64,000 nt of DNA from Paramacrobiotus metropolitanus. Its lineage: Eukaryota; Tardigrada; Eutardigrada; Parachela; Macrobiotidae. Position numbers and translations under genes: made by a program. Where the stretch lies: contig NW_026570307.1 in assembly GCF_019649055.1 (NCBI RefSeq), positions 62,001-126,000 of the forward strand. The letters run 5' to 3'. Position 1 is the stretch's first letter. Each line of letters starts with the position of its first letter. The notes below the pieces were generated by a model. The model made no database searches. It worked only from the letters and a program-made list of their open reading frames with translations, and was not told where the DNA came from. Positions 28,701-40,369 of this stretch are shown here, piece after piece.

Positions 28701-31513
28701 TACTCGCAATATACGAAAAACAAATAATTCAATATACACCTTTTCCTTGTAATTTTGTAAAATATGCGATAATCATATTCGTCAGTAGTGTATCGATAAT
28801 CGGTTCATGGTCATCAGCATTCAGAAAAGAGTTCAAATGCGAACAAAGCTGTTTTGGCGTGATCGTTTTTGGGAACGATACAAGTGTTTTACAGTCCTTT
28901 TTATGGACAGTTTATCGATCATCACCTACAAGCAGTTTTTAATTGCTGCGCCCGGAATCCAGCAAGTGTGTGTCGACATGTCGCTTCCAGGCTGGAATCA
29001 GCACAGCCGCCATTATTACTCGCCCAGCAGAATCAGCCAGATCGATATACACTGACATAACAAATTTCAACAGCATTCCAAGAGTCATCATTAAATAGTT
29101 TCGGAAGTTGGTGATATTTCTCCAGCATACTCACAGCTTTTATAAAATGTCTATAACTATTATAGTCCTTATTAATATTATAGTTTCTACACAACTTTTA
29201 ATAATTTTTTTACTGTTACTTGCAATTTAACGACCACCTTTTGTATGAAGGAAATGTAGTGCAGCCACAAGACAACGTGTAATCAAATTTACATATGCTG
29301 ATAGAAGTACGCATAGTTAGTGGAATATACTATGAAGTAATGTGTATTGCACTACATGTCTGAATTACACTTACAATAATGCAATAATGGTAACTTAAAT
29401 TCTTAATTAGCTGATTCGCATGCAGCGAAAAACTTAATCACAATTTCTAATTCTTAAAAACATTGTTTTAAGTTTAACTGTTTGATTGCTCTTCGCGTCT
29501 GTAAAAATTTATATTAAACGTTACAACTTTAAACTGTAGACCCTTATACGAAGCCTTTAATCTTCATTCACCGTCCATATTCGGTACAAAATCACGTATA
29601 GGAGCAAACCAAGCTTCAAGAGCAGATGTTACTGTTATACAGATTGTGGTCGACTCTTCATTACTTTCCTGAAGAGCACTTCTACTACTGTATCTTTCTA
29701 CACAGATAGATTAAGATATGCCGCTGAAGTGAAGAAGACGAAATAGCGCAGCCATTCCTCTGCGAATACTGTTGATATAAAATTTTAAATTACAATCGGT
29801 TATGACACCGCACCGACAAACAGGTCTCTTTCCACGACCAAATGGCCCAACTGAATACACATCGCAGAAAATTTCTCACACGCCTATAATGTTTTTCGCT
29901 AGCGGGCCAAATCTAGTATTCGTTTTTCCGGTTTGTAAAATTCGCGCTAGAATGGGAATTTTGTGGGGATTTTGCTCTAAATTACCGGTAAACTGCATCA
30001 AAATTCGTCAAATTTGAAAGGCGAACTTATTTGTTTTTTGATGCTGAGTGATCTGCATATATCCAGCACATGCTACAAAATGTCATAGGTTCTGCATGGC
30101 TGTGGGCAGTCGTAATTACGCAATTTACAAAATGCTTTCGTCAAATTGTCAGGGTTTGTGAAGCATCGTTTACACAGACGGAAGAATCATAAAAGGCAGG
30201 ACGTGGTGAATAGCTGGGGCTATGAAGTAGTGGCACGGGTGTTTACACTACGCGCGTGCAACAGCTTTTACAACCCAAAGTACAAATTGTATTTACATAG
30301 CCGCCCTTTTTACAATTAACAATAAGCACTGGTTGCCGGCCTCATTACAGTTACACTTCAAGGAAAAAGCCTGTACTTCATGCCGGCAGGTACACGAGGT
30401 TTTCCACGAAGTTTACTAAAGGCACCGGCAACACAAGTCAAAAACAGTATCTTAAAAAACTCTGAATACTTCTATTTAAGAAATCAAGTAATAAGAAGTA
30501 GTACAGATACATACAAGTAGCACATAGCACAAATGCTTGGTAGTAGATTTGCACCTAAAATGACATAGTTGCTGTTTGATTACAAAATTTGCAGAATAAT
30601 AATTGCAAAATAACCGACAGTGCCGTCATTTTGCTAATAAAGTCATCAGGCTACCACCGTAAATACGAGTACATAATTATGGTACACACATTATGAAGAT
30701 GTTAACTTGAGGCACTGTAAAACGCTCTCAACCTTCTGTCGTTTTTCGCAGATCATATTCCCGATTCTCGTGTCAATCTCTTTGCTCATCACCAATGCCT
30801 GGTTATTGGATTATCTGAAAAAACAGCTAAATGCCGGTCGGAATCTGCAAGCCGTCAGCTTTATGTCACGCACCGGCGATTTCTTCCGGAGTCATACGCG
30901 TCGTCACGACAATCTGACCCGGATGCTGATTGGCTGCGTGATGGTGTACTTCATCACACAGATTCCTGCCGTCATTCACAACACTCTCGACCATCTAAGC
31001 CATGCACCGTATTGCTGGTTTGATCTCACCGGTTTGCACTACGTTGACCCGGTCATCTCGACGCTGGCGCTGCTGAACTACAGCGTAAACTTTCTTGTGT
31101 ATTGCGGGGCATCGCATAAATACCGCCAACTGTTCTACCATGTGATACGGCAAGGCTCCATGGTCATCATACGGAAATCCCGCGGACCCCCGGGCCGAAT
31201 TCCTCAAAGTCCTAGCATGCTGTTTTCGCCCAGAAGGGATACATTGCGAAGAGTTTCCAGGCTCAGTCAGGCTGGCCATAGTGATCTGGATGGCCCACCA
31301 TCCGTTTTGTTGTCATCTGTACCGTCCAGGCGAGCATCGGTGGATCCAACGCCATTGGGCAGTGCGACCGTCAACGCCAGTGGTCAGAATGGAGACGGCA
31401 TTGTCGGGCTGCATCCGCTATACTCGCCACGCAGGAGCTCGGTGCCGCCGTATAATCCAGCGCAATCTCCTAATCTGTTAAACACTAGGTCGTTTCGGAA
31501 TCGTATACAATGA
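25736..31513 (+). CDS. Rhodopsin-class neuropeptide-type GPCR (GPCR2)
   Basis: Exons 25736-26037, 27501-27635, 27759-28002 and 30752-31513 give about 480 residues. The N-terminus has NNT and NVT glycosylation sites. TM1 has the GN motif (FLAMCTVGNILNLWILI) and TM2 has GMAISDMTIMW. The TM3 end reads FFSLERLIAFRFP, again LER instead of DRY. TM5 begins IIFPILVSISLLITNAW, TM6 has MVYFITQIPAVIHNTL, and TM7 has NYSVNFLVYCGASHKYRQLF. The C-tail of about 150 residues is rich in Ser, Pro and Arg. Intron positions and phases match GPCR1 exactly. Intron 3 is about 2.75 kb with no gene seen in it. The 3' end of this gene has been copied at 39165 and 50405. The family is FMRFamide/myosuppressin (Srw-like) receptors; the ligand is unknown. 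Confidence 0.88.
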
Positions 31514-31859
31514 GTGACCTTTCTGTTTGTATGACAAGGGCCATGCATTTACACGTTTAGTGGTATAATGGTACAATTTACTCTGGGCGCCTTTATTTTG
31601 CAATTTTAATGCATAAGCGTTCACCAGATAAAATGAAAAACGTACCAGCACTTCTAAACATTTACAGTAGCTTGCGTTGTAAAATCCACACTTAAATGTC
31701 TCATGTCGCGCAGTTGATCAGTATTCATCCTGACGAAAAAATAACAAGAAAACTCAAAGTACATGCTTCAGTAAAAATCAAAATCATAATCTCTGATATG
31801 TGATACAAATATAAATAAAGATACTTATAAATTATAAATGCCGGCAGAAAGGCAGAAGG

Positions 31860-32335
31860 AGGACCAATAAGGTTACCAGGACTGTTCCCAGCGCTATTGT
31901 TTTGGCTTTTGGTACTGTTGCAACTATGACTTCCTTGCGCAACTGGTAATTTTCTCCGAGACCGATCATCGATGTTGTTTCCAGCAGTCCGCTAATGGTC
32001 TGCAACTGGCAGCATTTATAGCGGACAATATCACACTATAGTTGGTAACTTGGTACATGATTTCTTTGCGGAAGGGCAGTCATCGAGACAACGCATTGCC
32101 CGACGCCAGGCGAATGTAGCTGGAGGTTCGGGAGTTGAGAGTCTGAGACTTAAGACCAACCAAAAACAATGTTATCGGAAAGCCTGATTTGGAAGAACAA
32201 CGGAAGAAATTTATACTGGTCCTGGTTGTTACGATTCTAGTACAGCGATGGGTGTGTACAGCGCATGTATGACCTTTGCGATGCCTAGACACATCGCCAG
32301 CGTGACCTGCTCTGGGGCAAGAAGGATAAAAAACC
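31860..32335 (+). pseudogene. Decayed 5' part of a membrane-family unit
   Basis: The sequence at 31860-32010 matches the conserved upstream block of the three membrane-family units (CAGCGCTATTGTTT, CCGATCATCGATGTTGTTTC). The sequence at 32060-32220 matches their exon 2 (the stretch coding for RSxxRLxEVRG) but has frameshifts and stops. It lies directly after the GPCR2 gene, where the duplicated tail copies also carry the same block. Confidence 0.55.
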
Positions 32336-32339
32336 GGAT

Positions 32340-34130
32340 GGCAAAGTGGATCCCGGAAACTGGGAAGTGGTGAGTTCTTGTCGGATTTCTTAATCCATTA
32401 AATAACTTACCGCCGTATACCGCAGAACGCTTTCTACTTTCTAATTTTTACTGTAGCCATCTGACTCACACTCATGATTCAGTAGGGAATGCATGCAGAG
32501 TGCAGAGTCACTGCAGAGTGCAGTGCAGACATAACATATTTATCTTTAGGTGCTGGCCGGTGCCGGTTTTTTCTACCGGGTGTCTGCGTTGGAGCAGTTG
32601 TTGTTGCCGGCATTTTACCATACCATGCCATTTACAACCAGATCGCAACCTACTCTGTAGACTCTCAGATACAAAATTTCTATGTTTTAGGCTTCGATTC
32701 CGCTGTTCGTGAGTTAGAACCTTTAAATTGGATGTACTCGCTTTTTTTACTTGACCGTTGATTAACGTTAATTCTTCAAAGCGGGATTAGCAGGAATATA
32801 TGACTAAGGCTCATTAAGCATCGTACATCTTTATGCTGTAAGTCAGTTGATTATTAACCATTACAATACAAGTACTTACTACTTTTCCCGATAAATCTAA
32901 TAACTTTGTTACTGATCATGTGTACTTTGTCCGTCTGTTCGCCTCCGTCGAATCGGAAGTCCAACCTACTCTAGACTGTTACAGTTACAGTGATAACTAT
33001 GAATATCGCGTATTTTATTCAACGTGAACTCGTTGAATAACTAAATTATTTAGAATTAAAAGAATTCTAAATTATTACAATCAGAGATTTGCTCGTTTGC
33101 AGTACCACGCCGTACAATGGCAACCCGGTAGCGGCAGCATACAACATCTGTACAATAATTACAATTATATTTACCAATGAAGAATGTGTGCATAGTTACG
33201 TGTATATCGTACATACAGTTTTACTTCGAAGAATGATGTATTGTGGAGATTTTATTATTGCATTTTCAGTCAAACACTACAGAATTAAAGGGAGATTTGT
33301 CGTGAAAATAATAAATATCATAAAATCACAATATAATATCATTTATAATGTTATCGGTATTATTTAACTTTAATCACATCATATTCACCCGTTTTGAGCT
33401 TTCTTTCACGATTATTGGCCTTATTATTTGGCCGTAACTAGATTTTCGATCCAAGATTTTCTCTTTATTGTTACCTTTAGCGTACACTCATTTTTCAGGC
33501 CTTTACCGGAAAGAGCCGGCAAATGTCTTATCACGAGTGACGATCTGTAAATCCCTCAAATTAAAACAGATAAAATGTGTGCTTTATCATTAATTTGCGC
33601 TGACTTGATTTGTTTGCCGTACTTCTACTCGTACTCCTAAAATCTTATAGCAAAATTTTAACTAATTAATTAGTTTTAATTTTAATAAACGTATCATTAG
33701 CATGAAAGAAAAACGAAATAACGAATTCTTTCGTATAAACGGCCAAAGAGAAACAGAACGACCGCGAAAATTAAAGAAAATAATATTTAAAATTTCCGTT
33801 CCGTTCCTTTCTTGGCATTTATCTGTATGATACACGTACAAAACCTTCGTCGTACGGCAGTAAAATAATAATTATATCGAACGCCTGAGTGTGTGCTTTG
33901 CGCAGTTACGTTAAATATTACAGAAAAATAACTATTATTTGAAAACAGTTAAATAAAATAATAAATAATATTTAAAGAATATTTGAAAATAGTTTATTCC
34001 GTCATAAAAATTACTCAAAAACATTTACTTTAATGATCGTAATCTAGAAAGTATTGCATGCAATTGACGCATCGATGCTGTATAAACGTGCGAACTTATC
34101 GTATCGAAACTAACAAAGCATCCCGTACAA
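32340..34130. repeat. Inverted duplication, arm 1 (partner 40370-42068)
   Basis: This region reappears reverse-complemented at about 40370-42068 with moderate divergence. It includes a short open stretch at 32551-32670 (VLAGAGFFYRVSALEQLLLP, after a CTTTAG acceptor) that is preserved better than its surroundings in both arms. The rest is AT-rich with no gene. Confidence 0.75.
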
Positions 34131-34718
34131 TCTACAAAGCAAAAAAAATAAGCCTTGACCGTGTGTTAATCGTAAGCACGTACGCGTACCATGGTTCTAT
34201 GGCATTATGGACTTTGAACAACTGCAGATAATTTTACTGTAAATGAGCTTCTTTTAGTGAAAGCCATAACAGTTGTAACTTCGAAGATCTGAGTTCGGTG
34301 AATTATTATGCAAATCAATACTAATGCGTGTCACAAAATAATTGCTTTACCGTTATCTACAATTGTTTTTTTCACGATATTTGTTTCATTTGAAAAAGGG
34401 GCTGTCTCGTCATGCCTATTATCTTGGTTTTAATACGTAATTTTTTATTACAAAACTGCTAAAAGAAATTAGTAGTTTTCGCTCAATGCATAAAATAATA
34501 ATACGCTCATTGCATCATAGCCTCTAAAATCCTTTTCAGTTGCACCTGTAATGTTTTGAAAAAATTTATATTCGCCAAGACCAACGAATACTTTCTCCTG
34601 TTTACGAAATTACGTCTTAAAACGTTGTATCGTGCACTTCTTGATGACCAACGCTTTTCGCAACCATCAAAGAGCAGCCGCCTTTTAAACTGAACCCGCA
34701 GTTGGCAGCGCTTCCCGA

Positions 34719-35464
34719 CAGTGGCGTAACGAGCCTAATAATTTGGGGGCCACGGCCCACCCCAAACGAAAAGTTATAGCATAGAGTCTATGGGAACGGC
34801 CTACCCCAAAGCCAGTACTTGTGGCTAGGGATGCCAAAAACTTGAGTTAATAACTTGACTTGACTTTCGACTCGGGTTTTCCATAAAGTCAAAATTTTTA
34901 AATTACTTGGACATCCAAGTTAATTTTTTTGACTTGACTTGGAAGCTCAAGTCAAGTTATTAACTTGAAGTCGACTCCAAGCCGACTTGAAGTCGAATAA
35001 AAAGTAATACGAAAATTTGCGTATAGGGGAAATATCAGACGTCGCACAACCGTTCCATGTACTGCTCCAGCCACCCGCCCGGAGTTTTGCATCATGGCTG
35101 CATATGCAGCCGTGTGGCCATATTCCAGTTCGGTGGCTGGAGCAGTACAGCGAAAGTGTGTTGTACGACAACATTATCAAAATATTTTAAAGAAATAACG
35201 CAGATATCGTCGGTTCACTTTAAATTCTTCAAATGTTTTTAAAACATTGTAAGTCGACTTGAAGCAGAACTTGAGAACTTGGTTTCACAAACGAAGTCGA
35301 CTTCATTGACTTGGTTTGAAAGAATAAGTTCAAGTTAATAACTTGACTTTTCGTCCAAGTTTTTTCGATTAACTCAAGTTATTAACTTGATAAGTCGACT
35401 TCGCCAAGTATTTGGCAACCATACTTGTGGCCCACCCCAAACCTTTGAGCTCGTTACGCCGCTG
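34719..35464. mobile_element. hAT-type MITE, 746 bp
   Basis: Terminal inverted repeats CAGTGGCGTAACGAGC and GCTCGTTACGCCGCTG match at 15 of 16 bases. An 8-bp direct repeat CTTCCCGA flanks it at 34711-34718 and 35465-35472. Both features fit the hAT superfamily. The interior has repeated AACTTGACTT/AAGTCGACTT motifs and a large hairpin around TGGCTGGAGCAGTACA (about 35055-35150). It has no transposase. The paralogous sequence before unit 3 (about 45325-45345) lacks the insert. Confidence 0.88.
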
Positions 35465-35850
35465 CTTCCCGAGTAACGTCGGTTGCAACTTGCAACAGGT
35501 TGCTTACAGCTTATATAGAAGAAACTGGGCGTTTATCTGTTGCCAGCAAAGGCAGGAGGAAGACCAATCAGGAATCCCACCAGCGCTATTGTTTCGGCTT
35601 TTGGCACGAGTTCAGCTATGCAACTTTGTCGCACAGTTCCTCCCGGTTCGATCATCGAAGTAATTGTTTCGAAAAACTTTGTAGAAAACAGCTCAACGCA
35701 GTGTCTGGACATTTCGCCACGACGACGACGTTGTATGCAGTCAATCTTCAGCTTTTCCGTTTGTGGCTTTTTCTGTTAACATCATTTTCGTGTGTAACAA
35801 AGCGTTGACTGATATTTATTTATTCTCGGACCACTCTACGATTGCAAAAA

Positions 35851-37136
35851 ATGTTCAATCTATTCTTTTTCAAGAAAGGTACTCCCCTACAAAGTTTTTT
35901 TAATTATATTGTGTTTTCGTATCATCGAAGTATGCTCAGGAAATTTTACAGATTCTAAAAACTGAGGATTCCAAAATCAGTCTGCTAACGGTCCACATTC
36001 ATGTCCACGTTGATATAACGGGCAATTTCATAATATTGCAACAAGATTTCGTTGCAGATGGATGGTTTTCGGGGCGACTCAAGGCCCGCAGTGCCCGACG
36101 GTTGGAAGAAGTGCGCGGGTTACGACCCACCAAAAATAATTTCATTGGGAAGCCTCCTTCGGGCAAAGGTCATCGTAAGAAATTCGTGCGATCCTAGTAA
36201 CGATGATCTCTACAGTTTGCATACGTACTTCATAGATGTTGCATCCACAACCGTTTTAATAGCGCTACGCATATGTGCGGATATTGTGTGACATCATTTT
36301 GAAGTCTAGTGTATTGTACATACGGCGGCGCATACGCACATGAGCTTTTCGTTAACAATATTTTCTAACCCATCATTCTCATTTAACAGGTGTTTGTTTC
36401 TTTCATATACTCGTACTGAAAAATATGTAGAAATGCAGAGACTGCTTGTGCAGAAATGCAGATTATATTTATATGCAGAAACCGCTTTTTTCTTTTTTAG
36501 TTTACATTGCTAGTACGCCAGTGCCGCCGTAAATTCTGTTTTAACGCTTCGATCGGGAACACCATAAAGCAAGCTGCACGTTTTTCGCACATGTTATAAT
36601 TTAATAGTACAAAACAATGAATCCCATCAATTTTTGTCTAGCTTAAAATTGTTAACAAGTTAACTTTTACAGGCATTCGGATCACGGCCACGCGCTATTT
36701 CTTCCACAAAGAGTCGCCAAATCATTTGCGCGGTGTAAGTGCAAACTGCAAACCCGAGTAAAACAGTTTGTAAAAAATACGTTAGCTAAACGTTAGTTAA
36801 AGGCCAAAATTCGAACACTGTTCGAATTTTGGCCTTTAACTAACGTGTAGTTAACGTATTTTTTACAAACTGTTTTACTCGGGAAAGCATATTCGTATGC
36901 GATACGTACACACTACTCGTAAACCTTGGAAGTGTTCTGAAAACACATGAATGTTTTCGCTTTAGTCACTGTGTTTTCGTATAATTTATGATACAACTTT
37001 TCTGTGCAAGTGTAATAACTGTCTCTAATTATAAGCTCTGGTCACACCGTCTTTTGCATTTTATATCTAGATTGCTACAGCTCGCAGTGCGAAGTTGTAC
37101 GGAGGTAGAAAACAAAAAATGTCGACTAATATTTAA
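35851..37136 (+). CDS. Membrane-family unit 1, short form without TM exons
   Basis: Predicted exons 35851-35878, 36058-36174, 36673-36734 and 37071-37136 give about 90 residues. It is the paralogue of units 2 and 3. Exon 1 is a 28-nt start (MFNLFFFKK), exon 2 codes ARSARRLEEVRGLRP then FIGKP, and exon 3 (62 nt, as in the other units) codes RYFFHKESPNHLRG. Exon 4 starts IATARSAK and runs into a stop after 21 codons, so the membrane segment of the relatives is missing. It may be a truncated gene or a decaying one; exon lengths and phases are still intact. A 131-bp palindromic insert lies 18 bp past the exon 3 donor. Function unknown. Confidence 0.5.
36753..36883. mobile_element. Palindromic foldback MITE, 131 bp
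   Basis: A near-perfect palindrome: the arm starting CCCGAGTAAAACAGTTTGTA at 36753 is mirrored through the end at 36883, with a loop of a few bases around 36818. No clear target duplication was found. It sits in intron 3 of unit 1. Confidence 0.7.
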
Positions 37137-38555
37137 TTTAACACAGATTGCTGAATACTGAGTAGTGTTGCATACGGCTTTTAATTTCATATCTGCTGCT
37201 CAATTCTGCTGCGTTTTTTTAGAAAATCACTAGAAGTACTGTCAATCGCGATCACTCACATGACGCCGACGGCCCGACGTCAACGGGATCGCTGGCGGAA
37301 CTGATAATGAACGCTCCTCGGATGGACGCAGGTAAATCATGTTGACCAACGGTGGATGAGAGTAACAAATAAAAATAATTAATTTCAGAATTATGAGATT
37401 TTTTCTAATTAATTTTTAATAGTTAATACAACGACCGTATAGGAACCGGCGCGTCTCGAAAACTGCGAAAGCCACTGCGAATATTGAACAGATGATTACA
37501 CTGAACACTTTTGAAGGAACCGTAGGTGTTCAAATTACACAGGTTTTACTGTAGTAATTTCCTTCACATGATTATTGCTAAATTATATTTGTGTACGCAA
37601 AACCGCATGCAGTATATGAAATGATACTTTTCACTTATCCTTATGTCTTTAATCTCACAAAAATTCCTTCCCTTAAATTATTTTAGACCGCAATAGCATC
37701 TGAGCGAAGCCGAAGATGGCGCTTGCGTAACAGAATAATATGAATATACTCGTATGATAAATTATTATAACAGTAGTAACAAAACTTGTACAATCGCATA
37801 TCGAAACGAGTATCGAGTATCGCTATAAACACATGTCTAAAGTATTACGTGAAGTACAGTACTTATCTGTACAATACTTACAGACATTTATACGAGTATT
37901 TTTAGTACGACAACGGTACTATCAGTCACGGACATTTTGTTTTTAGTACGCCGCAAAATGAAGTTCAGTTAGACACAAGTCGCCAGCGTAGTCCCAGGGA
38001 CAAGAATAAAGACAGCAAACGTAACGACAAGGTTGAATTTGAAGATGAAACTGGCCACGGAAAGTGGTAATTTAAATGGCACCTTTATACAGCATAAGTA
38101 ATAGTTCATCGTTTTTTGTTTATAGTTTATCGCGTTAACAATTTTTAGACTCGACTCAATAGCCCTCATGGCTAAACATAAAGGTAAGCAACAAAACCCG
38201 AATTGTAAACAGTGAAAAGAATTGCTACAACAGTACAGTCAGTACTATGGCACGTTATCAAAGGTGCAGCCTGCACTCTGCAGTAGGTTTGTGATCAAGA
38301 AATGTGTAGTTACTCCTGTAGATTAATTGCGATCATATCACTTTCTAATGTGATTTGTTGCTGCTGTTTTTATGACGCTATCCACTACACTCAAGGTTAA
38401 CAAATGTTCATTTCGATCAAATATCTATATAAGTTTCCTACGCTCTCACAGTTCTTGCCTTAAAAGTATTCAATTTGTCGCGAACGTTTTTATGCGATCC
38501 TGAAAGCGTTTTTAATTTAGGTATTGCTCTGATGCATTTGGATTCATATTAGTGC
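37137..38555. other. Region without an assured gene
   Basis: Two short exon-like stretches follow unit 1: 37262-37331 before a GTAAAT, and 37965-38070 coding TSRQRSPRDKNKDSKRN, which vaguely resembles the RQRRNSSEERKKAK tail of unit 3. They may be remnants of its 3' exons. A mini-exon-like ATG before GTAAGC stands near 38168. Confidence 0.25.
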
Positions 38556-38559
38556 GATG

Positions 38560-39140
38560 TCATCCTGATGAAGTATCCCGTTAATGTGTGCTGGTTTTGT
38601 AAGAATTTTGCTTCTGGATTAGTTTTGTGTTTTCCGTAATATGCTGATATTTTTTTACTTTTCGATTTTTGCGATGTTTGTTAAATGCGGTTAGACAAAC
38701 TGGTGCGCAACAAACCTTTATTTTTTTTCGTATACGCAGTGGCTGACACTTGACAATCTCACAAAGATGCGTCGCTTTTACCATGCGTATCTTGCATACT
38801 TACGATTGCTAGAATTACTCGGGATTCATTCCCCTCTGTATTAAGTCTGTTTTTCGGCGATTTTGCAATGCATACCAGATGATTACGAAAAAATGCCATC
38901 AGCTACCCATTTTGTTCTCCATATCGCTTTGTCACATAGCGCTTCAACCGTTAACATTTACAGATGCAGTTGCTATAGGACTGCACTATTAATCTTTATA
39001 TTTAGTAATTAAATCTAAGGAACGTAACTGGTCAACTTTTCCAAACAAGAATTATAAAAGTACCAGGATTTATCAGCGGGATTCTGGTAGTGCCCATATG
39101 GATCGGCCACCGGCAGTTTCGCCATACGTGTCCAACGAAC
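38560..39140 (-). pseudogene. RNF14 3' flank and last-exon fragment
   Basis: Positions 39061-39140 match the intact RNF14 last exon (about 51328-51405, around the ICM...GDPYGHYQDP codons) with substitutions. The sequence to the left resembles the RNF14 3' flank (CGCTTTGT...CACATAGC). It is non-functional and sits next to a GPCR2 tail copy. Confidence 0.65.
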
Positions 39141-39164
39141 GGACGATTGTACTGCTGATTTAAC

Positions 39165-39540
39165 CTCGAAGCTGGCCCTGCTCAACTACAGCGTAATTAC
39201 GCTGTAGTTTACGCTTTTACGCTAGAAGAAAGTTTATAAATTTTTGCTGCATTTTGTCTTGTGCATCGCATAAATACCGTTTGTGTTTTACCATCTGATA
39301 CGGCAAGGTTCAGTGGTGATCATCCGGAATTCTCGGGGCCATTGCGAAAAGCCTCAAGGGTTAATCAGGCTGGTGATTTAGATGGCCGGTTGCGAACGCC
39401 ATGCAGTGGTCAGAATGGTCGGGCTGCAGTTGCACCCGCTATATTCGCCACGCAGGAGGTAAGTGCCGTCGTATAATCCAGCGCAATCTCCCAATCTGAT
39501 GAACACTAATTCATGTCGGAATCGTATACAATGAGTGATC
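39165..39540 (+). pseudogene. Copy of the GPCR2 last exon, broken
   Basis: It matches GPCR2 from the TM7 region (LLNYSV) to the stop (GTATACAATGAGTGA). It is interrupted by an altered stretch at 39195-39260, including a small palindrome (ACTACAGCGTAATTACGCTGTAGT), and by deletions that destroy the frame. Confidence 0.8.
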
Positions 39541-40235
39541 TTTCTGTTTGTATGACAAGGACAAAGCATTTGCACAGTTAGTGGTATAATCGTACGAAGT
39601 TATTCTGGACGCCTTTATTTTGCACTTTTAATTTAACGCATAAATATTCACCAGATCGATGAAATGAAAAAAGTACCAGCACGTCTAAACATTTAGCTTG
39701 CATTACACAATCCACATCTACTTAAAACTTAAAAGTTTTATGTCGCGCAGTTGATCAGTGTTCATCCTGACGAAAAAAAAACACAAAATCCACAGAGTAG
39801 TTGAGTAAAGACCATAATCTCTGTATGTGATACAGTCATCCAGATATGAATAAAGATATTTATGGATGGCATTTATGGATGGCATAAATGCTGGCAGAAA
39901 TGCAGAAGGAGGACCAATAATGTTACGAGGACTCTTCCCAGCGCTATTGTTTCGCCTTTTGGTACTGTTGCAGCTATGACTTCTTGCGCACCGGGCAGTT
40001 TTGTCCGAGACCGATCATCGATGTTGTTTCGAGAAATCCGCTAATGGTTTGCAGCTGACAGCATTTATAACGGACAATATCATACTATAGTTGGTACATG
40101 ATTTCTTTGCGGAGGGGCGGTCGTCGAGGCGATGCATTGCCCGACGCCAGGCGACTGCAGCTGGGAGATCCGGGAGTTGAAACTTAAAACCAATCGAAAA
40201 CAACGCTATCGATCGGAAAGCCTAATCTCAGTAGT
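39541..40235 (+). pseudogene. Copy of the GPCR2 3' flank and decayed membrane-family unit
   Basis: Collinear with 31514-32220: the same flank, the same conserved upstream block (39910-40060) and the same degenerate exon 2 (40090-40230). This shows that the degenerate unit was duplicated after it decayed. Confidence 0.65.
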
Positions 40236-40369
40236 GGAAAGAATTTGTACTGTGTGACCTTACGACGATAAACAATGGCAAAACAATTATTTTGACACTT
40301 GGTAATATGTAATGTACAAGGTGCCGTACTTGTTAATATACTGTATAGTTATTGCTCTGTATGTTTGTA

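Noticed and set aside
29802-30017. 71-codon plus-strand frame in GPCR2 intron 3
   Set aside because: No domain and no splice sites in phase with the receptor exons.
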